Positions 7,079 through 15,443 of a DNA stretch of 64,000 nt are shown here, piece after piece. The notes beneath the pieces were generated by a model. That model had not been told where the DNA came from and ran no database searches. It saw only the letters and a program-made list of their open reading frames with translations. The DNA comes from Rossellomorea vietnamensis (lineage in GTDB: Bacteria; Bacillota; Bacilli; Bacillales; Bacillaceae_B). The stretch covers positions 120,870-184,869 of the forward strand of contig NZ_VTEH01000006.1 of assembly GCF_008180615.1 (NCBI RefSeq), in the 5' to 3' direction. Every line of letters starts with the position of its first letter. Position 1 is the stretch's first letter. Made by a program: the position numbers and the translations under genes.

Positions 7079-7782
7079 TGAGCGAATTGCAGAAGGTATT
7101 TGATTACTCAGGTCAAGAAGTCAGAACGATTGTGAAAGATGAGGAAGTTTGGTTTGTTGCGAAAGATGTTTGTGAGGTTTTGGAAATCCGCAATAGTCAT
7201 GACGCTTTGAGCAGGTTGGATGAAGAAGAAAAAGCTACCTCGGTATTACCGACCCAGTTCGGAAATAAGGGAATGAATCTCATTAACGAATCTGGTTTAT
7301 ACAACTTGATTTTCAGTAGCCGCAAAGAAGAAGCTAAGAGGTTCAAAAAATGGGTAACAAATGAAGTTTTACCCTCCGTAAGGAAGCATGGGGCTTACAT
7401 GACAGACGATATTCTGGAGAAAACAATTAACGATCCAGACTTCATGATTGAGCTGCTTACCACTCTCAAGGAAGAGAAGTTGAAACGACTTGAAGCTGAA
7501 ACCACAGTAAGCATCCTAACCCACGTTAACAAGACATACACAGCCACAGAGATTGCCAAGGAACTAGGTTTCAAGTCTGCTATTGCTCTTAACAAAGACC
7601 TGGCACAAAAGAAAATTCAATTCCAGCAAAATGGAACATGGGTATTCTACAGCAAATATGCTGATAAAGGTTATGTAGAAATCAAACAGGATGTTCTGGA
7701 CAACGGCAAAGTGATTTATCACCGCAGATTTACACAGATGGGGAGAGAGTTCCTTAACAAGCTGTATAAAAAAGAAGCCTAG
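7078..7782 (+). CDS. Phage antirepressor with BRO-N and KilAC/ANT domains
   Basis: 234 residues. Residues 1-110 are a BRO-N domain (VWFVAKDVCEVLEIRNSHDA, GLYNLIFSSRKEEAKRFKKW). Residues ~120-230 form a KilAC/ANT-type C-terminal domain (TYTATEIAKELGFKSAIALN). In temperate phages such proteins counteract the repressor or act in early regulation. Its position downstream of two RHH regulators suggests a second regulatory node besides the CI/Cro switch. Confidence 0.85.
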   Translation: MSELQKVFDYSGQEVRTIVKDEEVWFVAKDVCEVLEIRNSHDALSRLDEEEKATSVLPTQFGNKGMNLINESGLYNLIFSSRKEEAKRFKKWVTNEVLPSVRKHGAYMTDDILEKTINDPDFMIELLTTLKEEKLKRLEAETTVSILTHVNKTYTATEIAKELGFKSAIALNKDLAQKKIQFQQNGTWVFYSKYADKGYVEIKQDVLDNGKVIYHRRFTQMGREFLNKLYKKEA

Positions 7783-7871
7783 GTGCTACCAACACCATAA
7801 GGCTCAAAGAAAAACATTGTTACTAACAGTATATCAGATTTCGGACAAGTTATACCAACGAGGTGAACAAA

Positions 7872-8564
7872 ATGGAGAAAAACTACTATGCAATCATCCC
7901 AGCCAATGTCCGTTATGACAAAGACCTCACACCGAATGCCAAGCTGCTTTACGGAGAGATAACAGCCTTATGCAACGAGAAAGGGTATTGCTGGGCGGGA
8001 AACAGCTATTTTTCAGAACTGTACAAAGTAAGCAAGAAATCAATATCAACCTGGATCAATCAGTTATCCAGTAAAGGTTATATCACATCGGAGATTAAGT
8101 ACAAAGAGGGTACTAAAGAAATCCTCCATAGGTATTTACGAATTGTTCATGGGGGTGTGGAAGAAAACGTTAATACCCCTATGGAAGAAAAGGTTAAAGA
8201 TAATATTACAGTTATTAATAATACATCTAATAATACAAGTAATATATCTATACCCTATTCCGAGATTATTGATTATCTGAATCAGAAAGCTAAAACGAAA
8301 TATCGTGCTTCATCTAAGAAAACGAAAGAATTAATAAAAGCACGTTGGAATGAAGAATTCACCTTGGAAGATTTTAAAACAGTTATAGATAAGAAAACAA
8401 AAGAATGGCTTACCGATACCAAGATGAAAAACTATTTAAGGCCCGAAACATTATTCGGCACTAAATTTGAAAGTTATCTAAACCAGAAGGGCAGTGGTAA
8501 GAGTGGATTCGATTGGGATGCATTTGAAGAAGAGGATGCAAGCAACATCGATTTCGGCTTCTGA
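7872..8564 (+). CDS. Phage replisome organizer (HTH plus Phg_2220_C domain)
   Basis: ATG at 7872 follows GAGGTGAACA. Residues 1-95 contain a winged helix-turn-helix of the HTH_36 kind (YDKDLTPNAKLLYGEITALC; SKKSISTWINQLSSKGYIT). The C-terminal ~75 residues match the conserved phage C-terminal domain found on DnaD-like organizers (IIDYLNQKAKTKYRASSKKT, YLRPETLFGTKFESYLNQ). These proteins bind the phage origin and recruit the helicase loader, which is encoded immediately downstream with a 29-bp overlap. The phage origin is often inside such a gene; the AT-rich stretch 8190-8270 is a possible site. Confidence 0.85.
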   Translation: MEKNYYAIIPANVRYDKDLTPNAKLLYGEITALCNEKGYCWAGNSYFSELYKVSKKSISTWINQLSSKGYITSEIKYKEGTKEILHRYLRIVHGGVEENVNTPMEEKVKDNITVINNTSNNTSNISIPYSEIIDYLNQKAKTKYRASSKKTKELIKARWNEEFTLEDFKTVIDKKTKEWLTDTKMKNYLRPETLFGTKFESYLNQKGSGKSGFDWDAFEEEDASNIDFGF

Positions 8565-9288
8565 TAACCGTTGTCCTACATGCAGCAGAAAACTTCTCCT
8601 GGAGGATGGTAAAGAAACATGCTTCTATTGTCAGTCAGTCGCTAAAGAAGATAAACAGATCAGCAACGAAGTAACAGAATGGGTGCGTAACCGGGAAGTG
8701 AATGAGTTGCTGAACACCTTCAAAGAAAAGAGTCTCATGAATCGGGATTTAGAGAACGCCACCCTAGACAATTATCAGCCGCAGAACGAATCACAGGCAC
8801 AAGCCTTACAGCTTACCAGAGACTATATCGAATCCTTTGATGGTACAACCGGATTAATCTACACAGGCAGACCGGGATTAGGCAAGAGTCACTTAGTCGC
8901 TGGCATGACAAAGGAAATCATGCAGAAGAAACACACTTGTATCTTTATCTCCTTACCGCGGCTTTTTTCCGAGCTCAAAGATACATACAACAAGAACAGC
9001 AGCAAAACGGAATTAAGCATACTGAACGCCTTGCAGAAAGTGGATTTATTGGTACTGGATGATTTAGGGGCAGAGCGTGAGGAAGATAAAGAAGCGACTA
9101 CCTGGGCGAGAACAAAGATATTTGAAATCGTGGACAGCCGAATAGGAAAGTCAACGGTGTACACCACAAACCATGCCGGGGGAGTATTACTGAAAATGTA
9201 CGGTGAACGAGATTTCAGCCGTATGATCCAGAACTGCAAGCCGGTGAAGATGGATGGCGAGAATTATAGATTACAAGCTTTTAAATAA
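8536..9288 (+). CDS. DnaC/IstB-like helicase loader ATPase
   Basis: From ATG 8536 the protein has 250 residues: a CxxC...CxxC zinc finger (C13, C16, C29, C32), then an AAA+ core with Walker A GRPGLGKS (111-118) and Walker B LLVLDDLGAE. This is the layout of phage DnaC/DnaI-type loaders that place the host or phage helicase at the origin. It overlaps the organizer gene, supporting coordinated synthesis. A start further upstream at 8494 is possible but would add residues without similarity to the family. Confidence 0.85.
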   Translation: MQATSISASDNRCPTCSRKLLLEDGKETCFYCQSVAKEDKQISNEVTEWVRNREVNELLNTFKEKSLMNRDLENATLDNYQPQNESQAQALQLTRDYIESFDGTTGLIYTGRPGLGKSHLVAGMTKEIMQKKHTCIFISLPRLFSELKDTYNKNSSKTELSILNALQKVDLLVLDDLGAEREEDKEATTWARTKIFEIVDSRIGKSTVYTTNHAGGVLLKMYGERDFSRMIQNCKPVKMDGENYRLQAFK

Positions 9289-9304
9289 AAGGAGGGCATT
9301 TTGA

Positions 9305-9916
9305 ATGTCATATTGGGAACCAGAAGAAGATTACTTTGAGGTGGATGAAAATTTCGAATTCAATACAGGAATCAACAAACTGCTGGATGGCGAAGTTGAA
9401 AAACGCCTTGCTGAAAGAGTGGAAGGGTACGAGTTAGCCTTGGAGCGGGACAAGAAATCACAGGAAGAAATTCGAAATTTAAAATCTAATATTCGCGAAT
9501 TAGAAAATCAATTATCTCGTTCGGAAAAAGCATTTAAATCAGAAGGCAAAGACGAAGCGTTGAGGGAATTACTTGGCGGTTTCAAGCTAGGTGATGAAGT
9601 TTGGTTCGTGAAAAGTCATTACAAAAGCGAAAAATGTTCAGTCTGTTCGGGTGATAAAAACGTTATTGTCGAATTCAAGGGCGAGGAAATGAAAGTGAAT
9701 TGTCCAGAGTGCAAAGGTTACGGAAGCAATGGAAATACCACTAAGACAGTTGAAAGAGGATTTATAAAGGAGATAGAAATTCATACTTGGGCATCTGGAA
9801 AGCAATTTAACTTAAGTATGTATGTAGATCCGACTTCTTATAAAAGCAATGACAGTATGAGTTTGAGGAAAGACAACATCTTCAGAACAAAAGAAGAGTG
9901 TGAAGCATCGTTATGA
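9305..9916 (+). CDS. Coiled-coil and zinc-ribbon phage protein
   Basis: 203 residues. An acidic N-terminus is followed by a coiled coil at ~50-95 (SNIRELENQLSRSEKAFKSE) and a DnaJ-like pair of CxxC motifs (CSVCSGDKN... NCPECKGYG) at ~115-145. It starts after AAAGGAGGGCATTTTGA. The metal-binding role is seen in the sequence; function is unknown. Confidence 0.6.
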   Translation: MSYWEPEEDYFEVDENFEFNTGINKLLDGEVEKRLAERVEGYELALERDKKSQEEIRNLKSNIRELENQLSRSEKAFKSEGKDEALRELLGGFKLGDEVWFVKSHYKSEKCSVCSGDKNVIVEFKGEEMKVNCPECKGYGSNGNTTKTVERGFIKEIEIHTWASGKQFNLSMYVDPTSYKSNDSMSLRKDNIFRTKEECEASL

Positions 9917-10113
9917 CCTGTCAAAGACACACCCAGGAACAGGGGATATACACCTTCTCCCCTTGCTCCTGTAACCAGTGTATGAGGACAAGCGATAAAA
10001 GAGAACAGGACTATCAAAAATTCAAGGAAAGGTTTGCTGTAGCGTATGAACGAGAATTCGGAATTACTCCTAATGAGAAGAGAAGAACGCAGCATAGAGA
10101 AGCGATTCGGTGA
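9913..10113 (+). CDS. Small cysteine-containing phage protein, 66 aa
   Basis: ATG 9913 overlaps the preceding stop. The N-terminal half contains PCSCNQC, a possible metal site; the C-terminal half is a charged helix (KFKERFAVAYEREFGITPNE). No family recognised. Its last 68 bases overlap the next reading frame. Confidence 0.5.
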   Translation: MTCQRHTQEQGIYTFSPCSCNQCMRTSDKREQDYQKFKERFAVAYEREFGITPNEKRRTQHREAIR

Positions 10114-10300
10114 AAACTTTCATATAGCCTTAGCGGACTTCAACTTTGACTGGACATGTGAAGATAAAGAGGACTTTGAACAGATGTATTGGCGAGGATA
10201 TTCGTTAGAAGAAATGATGGAGCGATTCAACCGGCCGAGGGAAGAGATCATCGTCATGGGGATGGATTGCAAGAGAAGAGGGAGGACATTCAAGCTATGA
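10046..10300 (+). CDS. Small HTH-like phage protein, 84 aa
   Basis: Acidic helical protein with a segment YSLEEMMERFNRPREEIIVM that looks like a helix-turn-helix of the RuvC/sigma-like small type. It overlaps the preceding gene by 68 bases, and the ribosome-binding site is weak, so the start may be the ATG at 10073 instead. The stop is coupled to the next gene (ATGA). Confidence 0.5.
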   Translation: MNENSELLLMRREERSIEKRFGENFHIALADFNFDWTCEDKEDFEQMYWRGYSLEEMMERFNRPREEIIVMGMDCKRRGRTFKL

Positions 10301-10611
10301 ATAGCAACTTCGAGATTAACGGAATACACGAAGCAACAGAGCGTTCTATAAGCCGTTTAGAGAAGGTTATGAGGAAACAGGACATATACGGCTATGAGAA
10401 GTATGGAAAGGCTCTATCAAGCGATATGCCTTACTCCTGGATGGATATGTTCATGGAAGAGATGGCAGACGGATTAAAGTATCTGGAAATGGAACAGGAA
10501 CGGAAACAGGAAGTGGTCAGGCTGCTGAAAATGGCATTGATCAGTGAGCATTCGAAAACGTTGGTGAGTCAGGCTATACATTTACTTGAAATGGGAGGGA
10601 CAGCGAAGTAA
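10297..10611 (+). CDS. Phage protein of unknown function, 104 aa
   Basis: ATG 10297 lies in an ATGA overlap and follows GGGAGGAC. The product is mostly helical (RSISRLEKVMRKQDIYGYEK; WMDMFMEEMADGLKYLEMEQ). Spacing of aromatic and acidic residues resembles small all-alpha nucleotide-pyrophosphohydrolase-like phage proteins, but this is not secure. Confidence 0.5.
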   Translation: MNSNFEINGIHEATERSISRLEKVMRKQDIYGYEKYGKALSSDMPYSWMDMFMEEMADGLKYLEMEQERKQEVVRLLKMALISEHSKTLVSQAIHLLEMGGTAK

Positions 10612-10781
10612 TGGATGTTATTAAGAAGATAGAAAAGTTGTCCAAGAGACTTGAGTATCTAAAACGAAAAAGACTATCTGAACTGAGCGAGTCGGAAATC
10701 CTTGAATATTTAGGAAAGAAGCAGGAATTCAATCAAATCACACACGACATATTAGATGCGATGAGGAAGGTGTATCAATGA
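10611..10781 (+). CDS. Small coiled-coil phage protein, 56 aa
   Basis: ATG 10611 overlaps the preceding stop (TAATG), and its stop TGA 10779-10781 overlaps the next start. The product MDVIKKIEKLSKRLEYLKRK... is a charged amphipathic helix throughout. No function recognised. Confidence 0.55.
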   Translation: MDVIKKIEKLSKRLEYLKRKRLSELSESEILEYLGKKQEFNQITHDILDAMRKVYQ

Positions 10782-10969
10782 ACCTAAAAACCATAAAAGC
10801 AGAGATGAACAGCGGCAGAATGTCATTGGAAGCGATGGAGTGGTTGGTGAAGAGAGTGGAACGGTATGAGGAAGCGTTGATATGGGTGAAAGATTGCTCG
10901 GTTGATTATCAGTCCATTAACAAAGCAAGAGACGTATTGAAGGAGTATCGAGAGAAGAGAGGGGAGTAA
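10778..10969 (+). CDS. Small phage protein, 63 aa
   Basis: ATG 10778 is four-base coupled to the preceding gene, after GAGGAAGGTG. Helical, with a single cysteine. It is followed by a short gap (10970-11064) holding two copies of GGAGCACCAT 56 bp apart. Confidence 0.5.
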   Translation: MNLKTIKAEMNSGRMSLEAMEWLVKRVERYEEALIWVKDCSVDYQSINKARDVLKEYREKRGE

Positions 10970-11064
10970 AGGAGCACCATCAAAAACGTTGATATAACAA
11001 GGTTTATCTGTAAATTAGGGCGAATCGGAGCACCATTGAAAATTAATGAATCGAGGGGAGCAAG

Positions 11065-11973
11065 GTGAACCGAACAGATACCATCCACCGATTGGAAAGA
11101 CTCGTCATGCACCTTGATGCAAAGTGTGAAGGATGTGAAACGTGTGACGAGATACGGAGATTAAGAGACAGGTTAGAAAACAACAACGCCAATAACCCGA
11201 AAGTGCAAAGGATATTAGCCAAGGGCAGAGATATGACGAAGAGTGATATCGAGTATCTGATCAGCAAAGACGTTGAAAGAAATTATATACGAAAAACTCT
11301 CAAAATGCACAACAACGAATTTATAGAAATGATGGTCGGATGGGGATTCAGTAAAAAGAGGGGAGATAGCGAAATGGCGAAGTTAAAGGAATTTACCGTT
11401 GAAGAATACCAGAACTTGAAAGCACAGGGATTATCCGATTCCAAGATAGCGAAACGAAAAGGGGTAACACCTCCTTCTATAGCTCAGTGGAAAAAAGATA
11501 ACGGACAAGTAAAAGATGGAGCATTCGGAAGACCTAAATTAAAAGCCGTATCAGGCGATTCAACACCCACCGAGACCAAGAACCCTCCACAAGAGAAACA
11601 ACAGCCAAATAACGAACTCCAGGAGCTTGTAGGCACATTGAAAAGGAAATTGGAAGTCAGGGAGATGGCGCTCAAGCAGAAGGAAGAGGAATTGGAGTTG
11701 CTGAAAGAAAACACTGTCCCTTTATCCAAATACACCGAGTTGAAAACAAACTACCAAGAATCAGAAACAGATCGGATTATGAACTTCGAGAGATACCAAG
11801 AAGTAAATGAGAAATACCACCACGAACACAGTTTAGTCATTAACTTTGACAGGGAGCTCCAAAATACACAAGAGCAGCTAAGAAAGGTAAGAGACTACAA
11901 TGCGAGATGCACGAAGGAGAATGAGCATCTGAAAGCGTTGTTGGTGATGTATATGGGGGAGGGGAAAGAGTGA
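11065..11973 (+). CDS. Phage DNA-binding-like protein with HTH and long coiled coil
   Basis: 302 residues, GTG start after GAGGGGAGCAAG. The N-terminus has a CEGCETCDE cysteine cluster. The middle (GLSDSKIAKRKGVTPPSIAQ) is a homeodomain-like helix-turn-helix. The C-terminal 130 residues are a continuous coiled coil (LVGTLKRKLEVREMALKQKE onward). The layout suggests a DNA-binding oligomer, but the role is unknown. Stop and next start overlap. Confidence 0.6.
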   Translation: MNRTDTIHRLERLVMHLDAKCEGCETCDEIRRLRDRLENNNANNPKVQRILAKGRDMTKSDIEYLISKDVERNYIRKTLKMHNNEFIEMMVGWGFSKKRGDSEMAKLKEFTVEEYQNLKAQGLSDSKIAKRKGVTPPSIAQWKKDNGQVKDGAFGRPKLKAVSGDSTPTETKNPPQEKQQPNNELQELVGTLKRKLEVREMALKQKEEELELLKENTVPLSKYTELKTNYQESETDRIMNFERYQEVNEKYHHEHSLVINFDRELQNTQEQLRKVRDYNARCTKENEHLKALLVMYMGEGKE

Positions 11974-12236
11974 AGAAAACCACCTATTACTGTGATACAT
12001 GCGAAAAAGAAGTTGGAGGAGAATACGAACTTTATCAAGCTGGACTAGCAATCCATAAAGGTAGTAAAAACCCGGTTACATGTTGGCTCCACGTTTGCGA
12101 AGAGTGCATAAAAGAGACAGGGTTTGACCCAGACGGAAGGGATAGTTCTAACAGCAGTAACATGGGTAAAAGTTATAAAAATTGGTTTAAGTGGATTAAG
12201 GATTTCTTAAAGTCGGGGGAGGGGAAGGCAGAGTGA
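11970..12236 (+). CDS. Zinc-finger phage protein, 88 aa
   Basis: GTG 11970 is coupled to the previous gene. Two CxxC pairs (YYCDTCEKEV and HVCEECIKET) are spaced like a zinc ribbon. The C-terminal part is a basic/aromatic helix. Function unknown. Confidence 0.55.
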   Translation: MKKTTYYCDTCEKEVGGEYELYQAGLAIHKGSKNPVTCWLHVCEECIKETGFDPDGRDSSNSSNMGKSYKNWFKWIKDFLKSGEGKAE

Positions 12237-12430
12237 ACAAGCGACAAAGGAAAAAGTCAGATAAAAGATTATACAAGGCAATTAAGGAATTAAACGAAGA
12301 AGTAGTAAAAGACCTTGGTGAAGAAATAGAAATAACGGAAAAGAGTTTATTAGAAGCATTTTACTTTGTGAAGCAACACAATTCAGCTAATCAGGTTTTT
12401 GAGCAACACAGGAGATTTGTGAAGGGGTGA
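12233..12430 (+). CDS. Small charged phage protein, 65 aa
   Basis: GTG 12233 is four-base coupled to the preceding gene after GGGGAGGGG. The protein begins MNKRQRKKSDKRLYKAIKEL and is helical and highly charged. No function recognised. Confidence 0.5.
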   Translation: MNKRQRKKSDKRLYKAIKELNEEVVKDLGEEIEITEKSLLEAFYFVKQHNSANQVFEQHRRFVKG

Positions 12431-12437
12431 ATACAAA

Positions 12438-12947
12438 TTGCTAGGCAAAGAAGTAAATAGTTACTCCAAAGCACAGCAGTTAGGGAATAAGCCAAAGGCA
12501 GCACCTAAGATTAAGACAAAGAAGCCCAAGAAGAAAAAGAAACCATATGTACACCGCGGCCGGATCATCCCAAAGAAAAAGGAACGAACCAAGATAGAAG
12601 CAGCTGACTACAACAGGATGATTGACCGGTACGGCAACTACTGCCAGGAATGCGGACATACACCGATAGCGGCACATCACTTGGTTTTCCGTTCGAGTAT
12701 CGGCACCGGTAACTGGCGTAACCTTTGCCCCTTATGTGACAAGTGCCATAGAAGGGCGCACACAAGCTTCGAGTTTGCAGAGTATCTAAGAAATAAACGA
12801 GCGGCAGAGTTGGGACCACACTTCGGAAAGGACAAATATACCTTATTCAAAGAAAGGCTGATACCCAACACAGAAGATTCTTCCTATGAGCGATTCATGA
12901 AAGGGGAAGAAGAACATGCTGCACATTCACGTAAAGGAAACAACTGA
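12438..12947 (+). CDS. HNH endonuclease, free-standing
   Basis: TTG 12438 follows AAGGGGTGAATA. After a Lys/Pro-rich tail (residues 20-50) comes an HNH core: CQECGHTPIAAHHLVFRSSI, then NLCPLCDKCHRRAHT, with two CxxC zinc knuckles and the catalytic AHH. The overall type is the short phage HNH protein located in replication regions. Its 3' end overlaps a 44-codon ORF. Confidence 0.75.
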   Translation: MLGKEVNSYSKAQQLGNKPKAAPKIKTKKPKKKKKPYVHRGRIIPKKKERTKIEAADYNRMIDRYGNYCQECGHTPIAAHHLVFRSSIGTGNWRNLCPLCDKCHRRAHTSFEFAEYLRNKRAAELGPHFGKDKYTLFKERLIPNTEDSSYERFMKGEEEHAAHSRKGNN

Positions 12948-13050
12948 ACAGACAGTGGATGGAGAGAAATTACAGATTTTCGAGGTGCTGCAGACCATCT
13001 CCAGCAAACCGGATTGTAAAGAGACTTTTCTAGTCTATAACCAGAAATGA
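12916..13050 (+). CDS. Small phage protein, 44 aa, overlapping the HNH gene
   Basis: ATG 12916 follows GGGGAAGAAG and opens a frame of 44 codons (MLHIHVKETTEQTVDGEKLQ...) ending at TGA 13048-13050; the first 32 bases overlap the HNH gene in another frame. The product is beta-rich and soluble. No known family. Confidence 0.45.
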   Translation: MLHIHVKETTEQTVDGEKLQIFEVLQTISSKPDCKETFLVYNQK

Positions 13051-13107
13051 GCATATAAAAACCCATAATAAATTGTATGTCAAGAAAGGGGCGAACATCA
13101 AGCGAAC

Positions 13108-13713
13108 ATGAAAAGAAAAGTCTTATCTGATTCTCAGGTCAAGGAGATTATTAGGCTTTACCAAGAAGGGAAATTCATGAGAGAACTTTCGCGGATGTTT
13201 AATGTGTCAAATACTACGATTAAAAATCGACTGAAACAAAATGGTATTCCTTTGAGGGATCCCAACCAGGAAATGTCTAGGTTTGGAAAGACGAGGACAT
13301 TAGAAAATAACTCTTTCTGGAAGGGTGGGAGGGTTAGGCGACCTGATGGATATATATATCTAAACTTAGGAAACAAAAGGGTTCTTGAACACAGGTACGT
13401 TGCTGAAAAGAAAATCGGCAGAAAATTAAAACGTGGAGAAGTTGTTCACCACATTAATGGAATCAAGGATGATAATAGACCAGAAAATTTATTGGTTATG
13501 TCTCATTCGGACCACTCGACATTGCATGGGCTGGAGAGAGAAAGTCTGAATGATTATATATCGAAAGAAGATTTGAAAGTAATGATTGATAAAGGTTTGA
13601 GTTATAAACCTATCTCCGAACATTACGGAATATCATATCGGTCATTTTATAACTTACTGGAAAGATACGAATTAAAAAAACATTATGAAGGGTTGATGAA
13701 AAATGTTAAATAG
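13108..13713 (+). CDS. HNH homing-type endonuclease with HTH domain
   Basis: 201 residues. The N-terminal ~45 residues are a resolvase-like helix-turn-helix ([20 protein letters not shown]). The centre is an HNH_3 domain ([20 protein letters not shown] then [10 protein letters not shown]), and a second HTH ([20 protein letters not shown]) ends the protein. This HTH-HNH-HTH build is typical of free-standing homing endonucleases. It is more AT-rich than the flanking genes and sits directly before ssb with an 11-bp overlap, consistent with a selfish insertion. Confidence 0.8.
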   Translation: MKRKVLSDSQVKEIIRLYQEGKFMRELSRMFNVSNTTIKNRLKQNGIPLRDPNQEMSRFGKTRTLENNSFWKGGRVRRPDGYIYLNLGNKRVLEHRYVAEKKIGRKLKRGEVVHHINGIKDDNRPENLLVMSHSDHSTLHGLERESLNDYISKEDLKVMIDKGLSYKPISEHYGISYRSFYNLLERYELKKHYEGLMKNVK

Positions 13714-14152
13714 AGTTGTTTTGGTTGGGAGACTTACTAAAGATCCGGAATTGAAGTATACGCCAAATGGAGTGCCAGTAGCGAATTTCGTGCTTGCGGT
13801 TAATCGTAACTTTACCAATCAGCAGGGAGAAAGAGAAGCTGATTTCATTAATTGCCAGGTGTGGAGAAAGCCGGCTGAGAACGTTGCGAACTTCTTGAAA
13901 AAAGGTTCACTCGCAGGGGTAGACGGCAGAATCCAGACACGGAATTTCGAGGGGCAGGATGGTAAGCGTGTGTTCATGACTGAGGTTGTGGCAGAATCCG
14001 TGCAGTTCCTAGAGCCTAAGAGCCAATCAAACAATCAATCTGGCAATCAAGGAAACACTCAGCAGCAGAAACCACAGAATGATGATAACCGAGATCCGTT
14101 TGCGAACGATGGCCAGCCGATTGACATTTCAGATGACGATTTACCATTTTAA
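13703..14152 (+). CDS. ssb: Single-stranded DNA-binding protein
   Basis: 149 residues: an OB-fold ([52 protein letters not shown]), a Gln/Asn-rich linker and the acidic tail DDDLPF that docks SSB-interacting proteins. This is a phage copy of the Bacillus SSB. It works with the Rad52-like protein and the replisome genes upstream. Confidence 0.95.
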   Translation: MLNRVVLVGRLTKDPELKYTPNGVPVANFVLAVNRNFTNQQGEREADFINCQVWRKPAENVANFLKKGSLAGVDGRIQTRNFEGQDGKRVFMTEVVAESVQFLEPKSQSNNQSGNQGNTQQQKPQNDDNRDPFANDGQPIDISDDDLPF

Positions 14153-14170
14153 GGAAATGGAGTGTCGCTC

Positions 14171-14782
14171 ATGAGATACCATACAGCAACTAATCAACAG
14201 CTGAGAGTCATCATCTCTTCTGATCACACAATCCCCACTGATTTATTGGTGGGTGTTGTGGAAGAGGTGCTAAACCGTGGGCAGCTTGATAAGTTGATAG
14301 CCGACTCTATTTACTCAGTCATAGGACGAAGGCAGAAGACAGGGCGGTATGAATTCGAGGATCTTATGCAGATAGGACGAAGAGAAGCATTCCTGGCATC
14401 AAAAAAGTATCGGCCAGACAGAGGGAAGACATTCACAAGCTTCGCATTCAGTGTAATTAAGCATGAAATCATTAAATATATCGTCACACAAGAAGCGCAA
14501 AAGCGTGATGACAGTAAAACATTCAGATATGAACAGTTAGAAGAACCTATAGAGTTACCGGACTACCGTACAAACATTGAGAGGTATGTCGTGAACAAAT
14601 TGTATTATCAGCAGATGGTGAATCATCCTCACCTATCGGATATTCAGAAGAAAGTGATTGTCATGAGATTGCATGATAAGAGCCTTCAAGAGATAGCAGA
14701 TGTTTTGCATATTAAGGACTGCCGCAATGTAAGTCAGATATACCTAAGAGGGATAAAAAAGCTAAGGAGAGTGGGAGCATGA
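14171..14782 (+). CDS. Phage-encoded sigma-70-family-like factor
   Basis: From ATG 14171 (eight bases after GGAG) the product has 203 residues. A region-2-like block (YEFEDLMQIGRREAFLASKK, then FTSFAFSVIKHEIIKY) and a region-4-like HTH (MRLHDKSLQEIADVLHI with a final RGIKKLRRVG) are visible. Similar proteins in Firmicutes phages are annotated as sigma factors or late activators. Together with ArpU downstream it may control the middle-to-late switch, but no target promoter can be identified. Confidence 0.75.
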   Translation: MRYHTATNQQLRVIISSDHTIPTDLLVGVVEEVLNRGQLDKLIADSIYSVIGRRQKTGRYEFEDLMQIGRREAFLASKKYRPDRGKTFTSFAFSVIKHEIIKYIVTQEAQKRDDSKTFRYEQLEEPIELPDYRTNIERYVVNKLYYQQMVNHPHLSDIQKKVIVMRLHDKSLQEIADVLHIKDCRNVSQIYLRGIKKLRRVGA

Positions 14783-15315
14783 ACTTAGAAAAGCTATTCG
14801 AAGCACAAAAGGTATTAAGAGACCGAATCAATTACAACGGTGAAGATCGTTTCAATAAATTAGTGTTAGCGCTGCTGGTGGAGATTGGCGAGTGTGCGAA
14901 TGAGTGGAGAGGGTTTAAGTTCTGGAGTCAGAATCAGAAGCCTAATATTTTAGCAACGCATAGCGACCCAACAGCAGGAATGTACAGAGAATGGAATCCA
15001 CTCCTTGAAGAATACGTGGACGGATTACATTTTATTTTAGAACTAGGTATCGAATTAAATGTCACGAGTATAAAAATCGATTCGGATTATACGAAAGACA
15101 ATATAACAGATAGTTTTATTGAGTTGTACTCGTGGGTTTCTCAGCTTGTAAATGACAAAAAACTATTTCCTGATTTAGTAAACGATACTTATGAAATGAT
15201 TTTTAATTTGTTTATCGGTATCGGAAGACAGTTAGGATTCACATGGGAAGAAATTGAGGTTGCTTACTTCGATAAAAACCAGGTGAACCATGCTAGACAG
15301 GAGTCAGGATATTGA
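14779..15315 (+). CDS. Dimeric dUTP diphosphatase (dUTPase_2 / MazG-like)
   Basis: 178 residues with the all-alpha signature of dimeric dUTPases: LVEIGECANEWRGFKFWS near residue 35 and EEYVDGLHFILELGIELN near 75, supplying the E-x-x-E and E-x-x-D metal ligands. The enzyme hydrolyses dUTP to dUMP, lowering uracil incorporation during phage replication. It overlaps the sigma-like gene by four bases. Confidence 0.9.
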   Translation: MNLEKLFEAQKVLRDRINYNGEDRFNKLVLALLVEIGECANEWRGFKFWSQNQKPNILATHSDPTAGMYREWNPLLEEYVDGLHFILELGIELNVTSIKIDSDYTKDNITDSFIELYSWVSQLVNDKKLFPDLVNDTYEMIFNLFIGIGRQLGFTWEEIEVAYFDKNQVNHARQESGY

Positions 15316-15443
15316 ATAAGCAGGAGAGAGAAAACCTCATTGAATGGTTAGTCACTGCAACAGGCTACAACAGAAGCTATTTCGACAGCATGAAAGATGA
15401 ATCCATTGAAAAGATGTATGAAGAAATTGTGGTGAGGGGATGA
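15312..15443 (+). CDS. Small phage protein, 43 aa (BH0509-like)
   Basis: TTG 15312 overlaps the dUTPase stop and follows AGGAGTCAGG. The product, beginning MNKQERENLIEWLVTATGYN, resembles the short BH0509/FbpA-like proteins found in Bacillus genomes, by pattern only. It ends overlapping the ATG at 15440. Confidence 0.5.
   Translation: MNKQERENLIEWLVTATGYNRSYFDSMKDESIEKMYEEIVVRG

Noticed and set aside
7783..7871. Possible small RNA or origin between the antirepressor and replisome organizer
   Set aside because: Only 89 bp, no clear hairpin or iterons.
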